This document shows positions 28,014 through 34,985 of a stretch of DNA of 64,000 nt, piece after piece; the first letter of the stretch is position 1; every line of letters begins with the position of its first letter. Position numbers and translations under genes: made by a program. The DNA is from JBHEBG01 sp046557915 (GTDB lineage: Bacteria > Bacteroidota > Bacteroidia > Flavobacteriales > Flavobacteriaceae): positions 1,426,001 to 1,490,000 of the forward strand of contig NZ_JBHEBG010000001.1 of assembly GCF_046557915.1 (NCBI RefSeq). Direction: 5' to 3'. The notes beneath the pieces were generated by a model. The model saw only the letters and a list, made by a program, of their open reading frames with translations. It was not told where the DNA came from and searched no databases.

Positions 28014-29426
28014 TTAATAAAATGAGTTTTGTACCAAATTAGGATTCTGGGTAAGTTCTTGAACCGATATAGGCCATAGCAAGTGTTCTTCGTTTAGGAT
28101 ATCATCTAGTTGTGTTGCCTTTCCATTACGAATCAAATCAAACCATCGATGTCCTTCGGCAAATAATTCAATATAGCGTTCATCGAGTACGGCGTCCAAA
28201 ACTGCGTCTTGTGTGTTTGCCACATTATTGGCCAACCCGGCCCTTGTTCTTATATCGTTTACTATGGTCATTGCTTCCATTAAACTTCCTTGAGCTGCTA
28301 ATATCTCGGCTTTTAATAACTGAATCCCCGTTAGCCTGAATATGGGTACGTTATCGTCTGAAGTACTAAAGCCCTGTGCAGTTTGTCCTTTTCCTTTGTA
28401 TTTTACTACAAACGGGTCGTTTACCAGATCGGAAGGGCCCGCCTCTTGTTTTATGACATCGATTCTAACATCATTCGGCCTCGCTTCGATAAAGGTCAAA
28501 AACAAGGGGTCAAATTCTATGGAAGCCCGTAACCTTTCATTATAAGGTTCTTTTAAGAAGGATGAGGAAAGGTTATTATCATCAAAAACATCCAAGTTAA
28601 ATTGAACGGAAAATATAGTTTCTGGGGTATTTTCATCCGCAAAAACGGCTTCGTAATTACTCCATGGAGAATAACTGCTATTTCCCAAAATCTTGTTAGT
28701 GGCCGATAAAGCGGCCTGTAAATCGGCATCCCCGCCATTTTCGACCCGCGCACGCCATGCATACACATGAGCCTGTAGCGCATTTAACGCACCCACCGTC
28801 GCACGGCCACGGGTGGCATCATTACCGGAATAGGAAGTCGGAACCATACCCTCGGCAACCGATAAATCAGTAATAATTTGCTCCAGAACACTTCCTTTGG
28901 GCGATTGTGATACCTGAAACTCGTCGTTTGAAGAAGTAAAAGGGGTTAACACCACTGGTACATCGCCCCATAACCGTACTAAATAAAAATAGGCCAAACT
29001 TCTTAAGAACAGGGCTTCACCAACAATTTGGTTTTGCTTATCGGCAGAGATGTTTTCTATTTCGGGAACATTCACAATAGTTGTATTGGCATTGTTGATT
29101 AAACGATACCATGCCGACCAGTCAACAAAACCATTGGTGGTAGTTAGCAAGTTTTCGGAGATTACTACAATTGATCCCCCAGTATCGTTGGTAAGGATTT
29201 CATCTGCCCTGGCATCACCCCAAGCTACAAAATTGGCCACTGCCTGGTTTCCGGTCATAGCAGTTTGCAATTGATTATAACAACCAATTATTGCAGATTC
29301 AGCATCATCTTCGTTCTGAAAGGCATTGCTTTGTGTAATATCACTCACCGGAGCTTGCTCCAGAGCGGTCTCGCATGATGTAAGACCTATTATAAATACG
29401 AATAAAAGATATTTGACATTTTTCAT
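28014..29426 (-). CDS. SusD/RagB-family lipoprotein of the sialic-acid-type locus
   Basis: A 470-residue surface lipoprotein with lipobox Cys in IIGLTSCETAL. It shows the SusD pattern: DDAESAIIGCYNQLQ near the start, EALFLRSLAYFYLVRLWGDVPVVLTP in the middle, and DERYIELFAEGHRWFDLIRNG near the C-terminus. It is directly downstream of its SusC partner (11 bases). It would bind the glycan or free nonulosonic acid for import. It differs clearly in length and sequence from the SusD at 4249, so the two pairs serve different substrates. Confidence 0.95.
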   Translation of the reverse strand: MKNVKYLLFVFIIGLTSCETALEQAPVSDITQSNAFQNEDDAESAIIGCYNQLQTAMTGNQAVANFVAWGDARADEILTNDTGGSIVVISENLLTTTNGFVDWSAWYRLINNANTTIVNVPEIENISADKQNQIVGEALFLRSLAYFYLVRLWGDVPVVLTPFTSSNDEFQVSQSPKGSVLEQIITDLSVAEGMVPTSYSGNDATRGRATVGALNALQAHVYAWRARVENGGDADLQAALSATNKILGNSSYSPWSNYEAVFADENTPETIFSVQFNLDVFDDNNLSSSFLKEPYNERLRASIEFDPLFLTFIEARPNDVRIDVIKQEAGPSDLVNDPFVVKYKGKGQTAQGFSTSDDNVPIFRLTGIQLLKAEILAAQGSLMEAMTIVNDIRTRAGLANNVANTQDAVLDAVLDERYIELFAEGHRWFDLIRNGKATQLDDILNEEHLLWPISVQELTQNPNLVQNSFY

Positions 29427-29437
29427 TTTACTAAATT

Positions 29438-32400
29438 TTATAGTCCAAGGTTAACTCCAAAAATTACCGACTTTGATAATGGAAACAAAAACTCGTCCAC
29501 ACCGAAGATACCTGCATTGTTCGCCGAAGAAGAAACGGCCTCGGGATCATAACCGGAATAGTCGGTCAACGTCCATAAGTTCTGTCCGGTTACATAGAAT
29601 CTCAATTTGCTGATGTGGAGTTTTTCTAATATCCTAGGCTGACAATTGTACCCCAAGGTTATTGTTTTCAAACGTAGGAACGAACCATCTTCGATCCATC
29701 GGGACGTATTGCCCCTACCATTTTCCTGAGGCCCACGAAAAACATTCCTTGGAATATCTGTAATATCCCCGGGCTCTTGCCATCTATTGTTATAAGTTTC
29801 GAGACTAGGTTGCACATACAGACCGGTCCAACCATTTCTATATTGACTCGCGGCATTATAGATATCATTACCGTAGGAAAAATTAAAAAAGACATTCAAA
29901 TCAAACCCCTTATAGGAAAAGTTATTGGTAATACCCCCAGTAAAATCTGGAAGCGCCTGCCCTATAATAGTTCTGTCATCTTCGTCAATAATCCCGTTAT
30001 TGTCCAAATCCCTAAAAATGGCATCACCACCTTCAAATTCAGGGCCATTTTCACCACCCGAACGCAGCCTTCCCTCTCCGTTAGGGCCTGAGGGCACATC
30101 TTCGGTAGTAGGGTATACCCCATCAAATTGAAACCCGAAAAACGAACCAAGGGATTCGCCTTCCCTAAGAATTGCCAACCCGTTTCCACCGTTTCCGAAG
30201 ATGAAGAAATCCTCACCGTTCGGCAATTCTGTAACCTCGTTCGTATTAAAAGAGATATTAATATTTGTTGACCACTTAAAATTAGTGCCATCAAAGTTTA
30301 GAGAAGTTAGATTAAGATCTACCCCCCTGTTTTCTACGCCACCCAAGTTGGTGGTCAATGTCTCAAAACCCGAAGTGCCGGGTAACTGTACGTTGAACAA
30401 CAAATCCTCAGTTTTCTTTACATAATATTCTGCTGTTAGACTAATTCTGTTATTAAAAAGAGCAATATCGGTAGCCACATTAAATTGGTTGGTTCTTTCC
30501 CATGACAATAATCTGTTAGGGATACCATTGTTAGCGGGTGCAAAACCGCCTATTCCCAAATAGGTAGGGTCACTGGTAAATAGCCCTTGAGACACAAAAT
30601 TGCCTATACCTTCTTGATTGCCCGTGGAACCATAACTTACGCGTAACTTCCACTCATCCATAAAGGAGTTTGCCATAAACGGTTCCTGGGATACCCTCCA
30701 GGCAAATGACCCGGAAGGGAAAGTACCATATCTGGAGTCTTCACCAAATCTTGAGGATCCATCCGTTCTCACCGTTCCGGTCAATAAATATTTGTTCATA
30801 AAGCCATAATTGACTCTTCCGAAATAGGAGACCAGTCCCCAACTTGTTTCTGTAGTACTTGCATCCTCTATAACAGCACTGGCATTTACCGTTGGAATCT
30901 TATCGGATGGAGCTTGGCTACCACGAACGAATATGGTATTGATTTTGTTCACCTGTTGGCTAAAGCCCAATAATATGTCCAATGAATGTTTGTCATTGAA
31001 GAGCTTATTATAGTTCAATGTATTCTCATTTATCCAGCCAAGATCCTGAAAATCGCGGGCTGTCGCGGTTCTAAATGAGCCAATATTTCTAACTGTGGAA
31101 GGAACAAATAGATTCTCTTTTAAACTTAAGAGGTCCAATCCTAGATTTGATCTGAATTTAAGCCCTTCCACTATCTTCACTTCGGCAAAAATGTTTCCGA
31201 TTATACGATCTGTTTTTGATTCAAAAAAAGGATCCTCCAATAAACTGACTGGATTTCTAATCCATGTCGGTTCTTGTTCAATAGGAAATGGTGTCTGATA
31301 TGAAGGAGTATTCATCCATACTTGGATCGGATTATTATTGCCTGGCGATTGAACCGCTAAATTATTGAAGCCGTTGGAATAGGAAACACTGGCCCCTAAT
31401 TTGATATTTTTGTAAGCCTGATAATCCACATTCAGTCGTGAAGAAACCCTTTTATAACCTGTGTCCAGTAGAATACCTTCTTGATTGAAGTAATTTGCGC
31501 TAATGGCAAATTTTAATTTTTCTGAACCTCCGGATAAGGATATGTCTACATTTTGTATTGGAGCATCATCAAAAATCAGATCTTGCCAATTGGTATTGTT
31601 GTTACCTCCGGTAGTCGGATTTAGAATGTCCGCTATTTCAGGTCGCATTTGCCTTCCTGCATTCAACCAGCCTTCATAAAAAATCTCTCTGAATTGCTGG
31701 CCGTTAACTGAGGGTAAAAAGTCTATTATTCTTTGCACTCCATAATAGGTACTTACGCTCAAGGATGGTTTTCCGGCCGAGCCTCTCTTAGTGGTAATCA
31801 AAACAACCCCATTGGACGCTCGTGAACCATAAATCGAGGCCGCAGACGCATCCTTGAGCACTTCTATGGATGCTATATCATTTGGATTGATATCGGCTAA
31901 TGCATTTAGACCTATTGAACCTAGTTGGTTAGACTCACCAAAATTCCCGCTTTTAATAGGCACACCGTCGATTACATATAAAGGTTCATTTCCTCCACTA
32001 ATAGAGGCGATACCCCTAATGCGGACGGTTGCGCCACCTCCGGGAGCACCTGTGTTTTGTACAACCTGCACCCCGGCAGCCTTACCCTGTAAGGCGTTGT
32101 CAAAACTGGAAACAGGTCGATTCTCAAACTCTTCGGCCTTTACCGAGGTGATAGAGCCTGTAACCCGGGCCTTGGACTGCTCGCCGTAACCTACAACTAC
32201 GACTTCGTCCAACGCGGTAGAGCTTTCGATTAAGATAATCTGCAAATTGTTTTCACCCGAAACAGGAACTTCCAAGGTCGTAAATCCAAGATAACTGAAT
32301 ACCAGCACCGCCGTATTGGTATCGCCTACTTCGATGGAAAAATTACCGTCAAAATCAGCGACAACGCCCGTTGTGGTTCCTTGAACCACTATATTTACTC

Positions 32401-32509
32401 CTGGCAGGCTTTCACCGTTCTCAGAAGTTACCGTGCCAGTTACATTAGTCTGTCCTATGGCCGAGACCACAAAAACAAAGACCAACAAAAAGGAAAATAA
32501 ATACTTCAT
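29438..32509 (-). CDS. SusC-family TonB-dependent transporter of the sialic-acid-type locus
   Basis: A 1023-residue outer-membrane transporter. It has a signal peptide (residues 1-19, ending SAIGQ), a carboxypeptidase-regulatory-like domain (TGTVTSENGESLPGVNIVVQG), the LDEVVVVGYG segment, and a plug domain (VRIRGIASISGGNEPLYVIDGVPI, GSRASNGVVLITTKRG). The beta-barrel ends in VIFGVNLGL. It starts 20 bases after the lyase gene stop codon and precedes its SusD, so lyase, SusC and SusD are one transcript. Classical sialic acid loci in Bacteroidota use an equivalent transporter pair. Confidence 0.95.
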   Translation of the reverse strand: MKYLFSFLLVFVFVVSAIGQTNVTGTVTSENGESLPGVNIVVQGTTTGVVADFDGNFSIEVGDTNTAVLVFSYLGFTTLEVPVSGENNLQIILIESSTALDEVVVVGYGEQSKARVTGSITSVKAEEFENRPVSSFDNALQGKAAGVQVVQNTGAPGGGATVRIRGIASISGGNEPLYVIDGVPIKSGNFGESNQLGSIGLNALADINPNDIASIEVLKDASAASIYGSRASNGVVLITTKRGSAGKPSLSVSTYYGVQRIIDFLPSVNGQQFREIFYEGWLNAGRQMRPEIADILNPTTGGNNNTNWQDLIFDDAPIQNVDISLSGGSEKLKFAISANYFNQEGILLDTGYKRVSSRLNVDYQAYKNIKLGASVSYSNGFNNLAVQSPGNNNPIQVWMNTPSYQTPFPIEQEPTWIRNPVSLLEDPFFESKTDRIIGNIFAEVKIVEGLKFRSNLGLDLLSLKENLFVPSTVRNIGSFRTATARDFQDLGWINENTLNYNKLFNDKHSLDILLGFSQQVNKINTIFVRGSQAPSDKIPTVNASAVIEDASTTETSWGLVSYFGRVNYGFMNKYLLTGTVRTDGSSRFGEDSRYGTFPSGSFAWRVSQEPFMANSFMDEWKLRVSYGSTGNQEGIGNFVSQGLFTSDPTYLGIGGFAPANNGIPNRLLSWERTNQFNVATDIALFNNRISLTAEYYVKKTEDLLFNVQLPGTSGFETLTTNLGGVENRGVDLNLTSLNFDGTNFKWSTNINISFNTNEVTELPNGEDFFIFGNGGNGLAILREGESLGSFFGFQFDGVYPTTEDVPSGPNGEGRLRSGGENGPEFEGGDAIFRDLDNNGIIDEDDRTIIGQALPDFTGGITNNFSYKGFDLNVFFNFSYGNDIYNAASQYRNGWTGLYVQPSLETYNNRWQEPGDITDIPRNVFRGPQENGRGNTSRWIEDGSFLRLKTITLGYNCQPRILEKLHISKLRFYVTGQNLWTLTDYSGYDPEAVSSSANNAGIFGVDEFLFPLSKSVIFGVNLGL

Positions 32510-32528
32510 AATGTCTAGTTTAATAGTT

Positions 32529-33452
32529 TTAAGTTATTAGTTGTTTGTTCTTATACTCATAGAATTTCGTTTTCTCAAGATTTGATTTTAAATTTTCGAT
32601 GCTTTGTACATTAAGAGTTCTTAATGGAAGACGTGTTGGCCCACAATCTAACCCAATAAGGTTCATCATGGCTTTGCCGGCGATAACCCCACCACCAAAT
32701 TCGACCATGACATCTATAATCTTGTTCACTTCCAAATGTATTTTTTCGGCCTCCGCGAATTTCCCATTCTCAAACAGATCAATCATTTTCAAATAAATGG
32801 GAGACATAAAATTATAGGTGCTTCCCAGGGCAGATTTTGCCCCTAAGGGCAATGCATTTAAGAGAAGCTCGTCTCTTCCAAAAATCATGTCGAAGGAAGT
32901 GTTTTGATAGTCCAGACATTTGGAATACTCGTCTAAATCCTCATGTGTATATTTGATTCCCTTGATATTGACATCCTTTTCCTTTAATTGTTGAAGAAAC
33001 TGAATCATGGGAAATTCTACCCCTGTCATGGAGGGTATATGGTAATAGTAAAAATCGGTTTCTGGATGCCCTTCAATACATACGGTCAAAAAATCAATAA
33101 GATTTTCAATATCCAATGGTTTATAAAATAGGGGAGGGGACAAGACTACTGCGGCGGAATTTAAACTAACTGCACTCTCAACTAATTCTTTAATGTCAAC
33201 CACTGAATTGTGACCGACATGTATCATGAGATCAAAATCATCGGAAATCACAGAACTCCACTCCGCAGCCAAAATCTTACGTTCCTTTGCGGATAGTGAG
33301 TATCCTTCCCCGGTTGTGCCACAGATCATTGTCCCCTTCACCCCATTTTTAAGAAGGTTGTTATACAAAGTTTCAACTTTTTCTAAATCCAAGCTTAGAT
33401 CAGATTTTTTAAATGGCGTATAAGACGCCGAAATCAGTTTTTTAAAATTCAT
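32529..33452 (-). CDS. nanA: N-acetylneuraminate lyase (eukaryote-like NPL type)
   Basis: A 307-residue class I aldolase of the DHDPS/NanA superfamily. It cleaves N-acetylneuraminate to N-acetylmannosamine and pyruvate. The phosphate/carboxylate-binding motif GTTGEG is at 45-50, the catalytic Tyr in YYYHIP is at about 137, and the Schiff-base Lys in GIKYTHEDL is at about 167. The segments IHVGHNSVVDIKELV, FYKP and GRDELLLNALPLGAKSALGSTYNF resemble the eukaryotic NPL branch rather than DHDPS. I set the start at ATG 33452; a longer in-frame start at 33560 would lie upstream of the inferred promoter. It is the first gene of the locus, and a GntR-type palindrome overlaps its promoter. Confidence 0.88.
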   Translation of the reverse strand: MNFKKLISASYTPFKKSDLSLDLEKVETLYNNLLKNGVKGTMICGTTGEGYSLSAKERKILAAEWSSVISDDFDLMIHVGHNSVVDIKELVESAVSLNSAAVVLSPPLFYKPLDIENLIDFLTVCIEGHPETDFYYYHIPSMTGVEFPMIQFLQQLKEKDVNIKGIKYTHEDLDEYSKCLDYQNTSFDMIFGRDELLLNALPLGAKSALGSTYNFMSPIYLKMIDLFENGKFAEAEKIHLEVNKIIDVMVEFGGGVIAGKAMMNLIGLDCGPTRLPLRTLNVQSIENLKSNLEKTKFYEYKNKQLIT

Positions 33453-33460
33453 TAACACAT

Positions 33461-33488
33461 CTTTATGTCGTACATAAAGACAAATATA
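33461..33488 (-). promoter_or_regulatory. nanA-locus promoter with 19-bp perfect palindrome operator
   Basis: On the minus strand TATATTTG (33488-33481) is a -7 element. One base downstream lies CTTTATGTCGTACATAAAG (33461-33479), a perfect 8-3-8 palindrome that covers the expected transcription start. Its core ATGT-N3-ACAT matches the palindrome at 18216-18226 in front of the gntR gene. Position over the start site implies repression. Confidence 0.75.
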
Positions 33489-34005
33489 CAAATTTTTAAA
33501 CATGAACCTAAAAAAGTGCAAAAAAAATGGAAATCCATTAAATACTGCGATTTGCTCCAATCATTTAGAGCCTGGGTCACAAAATTAAAATCAAGCATAG
33601 TTAGTCAAACTCCTAATATCTTCTTAAGACTAATAAAACTTGTGATTAATCAGTTCAATAAAACGACCGTTTTATGAGGTCGAGATTCTAGAGACTTAAC
33701 TTTGGCACTTCACGAACATCTACATCTTTAATGTAGCGAGTTAACTGGACATATTATTGATGAAAATTGGAGGAAACCTAAATCCAGTCAATAAATAGGG
33801 TTATGCCACATTTGTAAAATATATCTACTCAGGCAACTGTTTGTAAAAAGTACCCTAATTTATGAGATCAAAACGAGTTGGAAACATGCCAAGGCCAGGG
33901 TTTAAAAAAATTCTAACGAAGGAAATTAAACCATCAATTTGATGACCTGTATTTTAAGACAATTATCTTTAATATGGCCTGCCGGAAATTTTGGGAATGT
34001 GGGGG
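33489..34005. other. Intergenic region upstream of the nanA-type locus
   Basis: About 500 AT-rich bases lie between the lyase promoter and a small membrane-protein gene. I see no gene, repeat or terminator that I can support. Confidence 0.45.
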
Positions 34006-34152
34006 TTAAGGTTCTTTTTGACCTTCTTTTTTTCCACTACTCATCAATCCTAAAACTGCGCCTACCAAAGCGATGACGACCACTGCAAAAACACCGATCA
34101 TCCAAATACCGTTTTCCCAAGAAACCAATGAAATTATCTGAAGTATTTTCAT
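34006..34152 (-). CDS. 48-residue single-span membrane protein
   Basis: A short frame from ATG 34152 to TAA 34006 encodes a short amphipathic N-terminus (MKILQIISLVSWENG), one strongly hydrophobic span (residues about 17-37, including GVFAVVVIALVGAVLGLM) and a Lys-rich tail (SSGKKEGQKEP). The positive tail predicts a cytoplasmic C-terminus. A TAAATTTG -7 element (34182-34175) is placed so that the leader would be about 16 bases, which supports expression. I do not recognise a family. It lies downstream of the DUF2892 gene in the same direction. Confidence 0.6.
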   Translation of the reverse strand: MKILQIISLVSWENGIWMIGVFAVVVIALVGAVLGLMSSGKKEGQKEP

Positions 34153-34174
34153 CTTTTTTCAATTTTATTAAAAT

Positions 34175-34182
34175 CAAATTTA
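34175..34182 (-). promoter_or_regulatory. -7 promoter element of the 48-residue protein gene
   Basis: TAAATTTG on the minus strand matches TAnnTTTG, 23 bases from the start codon. Confidence 0.45.
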
Positions 34183-34233
34183 CTTGGCTTAATACTTATA
34201 AAACATGATATTTCTCAAACAATCCACCAAAAA

Positions 34234-34440
34234 CTATTTCTTCTTCTTAACGTTATCTATTTTAAAAAGAGTATATAAAGGACAAAAGCCCACAAAACTT
34301 GTTAGGATAAATATTCCGGCCAATGTCATCAATACATAGGCCAACGCTCCTTCAACTACATGGAAGTAATATAACATTACTACAACTACGGCAAAGATCA
34401 ATCTTGCTACACGGTCCAGACCACTCATATTTTTTTTCAT
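34234..34440 (-). CDS. DUF2892 (YgaP-like) small membrane protein
   Basis: A 68-residue protein with two membrane spans (about residues 14-30 and 36-54) and the family pattern MSGLDRVARLIFAVVVV...GIFILTSFVGFCPLYTLFKI. The CPLY motif is typical of DUF2892 proteins, some of which are fused to rhodaneses and linked to sulfur handling. ATG 34440 (MKKNMSG) is preferred over the upstream in-frame start because it matches the family and lies downstream of the inferred promoter. Regulation by a Crp/Fnr-type activator is suggested by a 5-4-5 palindrome upstream. Confidence 0.85.
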   Translation of the reverse strand: MKKNMSGLDRVARLIFAVVVVMLYYFHVVEGALAYVLMTLAGIFILTSFVGFCPLYTLFKIDNVKKKK

Positions 34441-34512
34441 AATATTTTCGTTTAAAAGGCCTAATTGAGTAATACCAATTAAAACCAGCATTATATCTTT
34501 TAGATGGTTCTT

Positions 34513-34556
34513 CAAAACTACCACACATAAACAAACCCTTAAGTAACCTTGGTTAC
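34513..34556 (-). promoter_or_regulatory. DUF2892 promoter with GTAAC-N4-GTTAC palindrome
   Basis: TAGTTTTG on the minus strand (34520-34513) is a -7 element. The perfect palindrome GTAACCTTGGTTAC (34543-34556) has the 5-N4-5 layout of Crp/Fnr-family sites. Its centre is about 42 bases upstream of the expected start site, the class II activator position. Confidence 0.55.
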
Positions 34557-34603
34557 ATAACTACATTTAATTTTAGGGTATTTGTTATCGGTAAATAGAA
34601 CGT

Positions 34604-34655
34604 TCTCCGCTTGTACAACAAGGAGAAAGCCGAGGTTTTGGTCTCAGCTTTTTTA
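34604..34655 (+). terminator. Double hairpin with T-run, no plus-strand gene upstream
   Basis: TTCTC/CTTGT pairs with ACAAG/GAGAA (34604-34628) with a 2-base bulge. It is followed by AGCCGAG/CTCAGCT (34629-34650, one C-A mismatch) and six T. This looks like an intrinsic terminator on the plus strand. No plus-strand gene lies within 1 kb upstream, so it may end a small RNA. The rest of the gap 34441-34985 holds no gene that I can support. Confidence 0.45.
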
Positions 34656-34908
34656 TAGGTGAGAAATTAGTGGAATACATTTAAAAACATACAAATTAAG
34701 TTGATTTGGATTAAGTAGAACAGCTATTAAGCGCTGATATAGAACTATGGGAAAGAATAAACCTCTTATTTAATCTTGCCAGAATAGCGTATAAATATTG
34801 GACACCTTCTGTACAGATATTTTACAGTTTTTAAAATCGATTTCATCCAACAACTATATAAGAGCATGATATTCAGATAGTTGAAAAAATGGCACACATA
34901 TAGTTACT

Positions 34909-34926
34909 AGGAATTGCACAATTCCT
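34909..34926. promoter_or_regulatory. 18-bp perfect palindrome upstream of the ABC permease gene
   Basis: AGGAATTG-CA-CAATTCCT is a perfect 8-2-8 palindrome. The half-site GGAATTGC is repeated in direct orientation at 34942-34949. It ends 60 bases before the permease start and is a likely operator for an unidentified regulator. Confidence 0.5.
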
Positions 34927-34985
34927 TCAGAGTTTTAAAAGGGAATTGCCTTTTGGAAGTTATTATCACTCAACAATAGAGAATC

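Noticed and set aside
33453..33560. 36-residue N-terminal extension of the lyase
   Set aside because: It lies upstream of the inferred transcription start and includes the operator; family alignment begins at ATG 33452.
34890..34907. TGGCAC resembling a sigma-54 -24 element before the ABC permease
   Set aside because: No TTGC/GC element follows at the required spacing.
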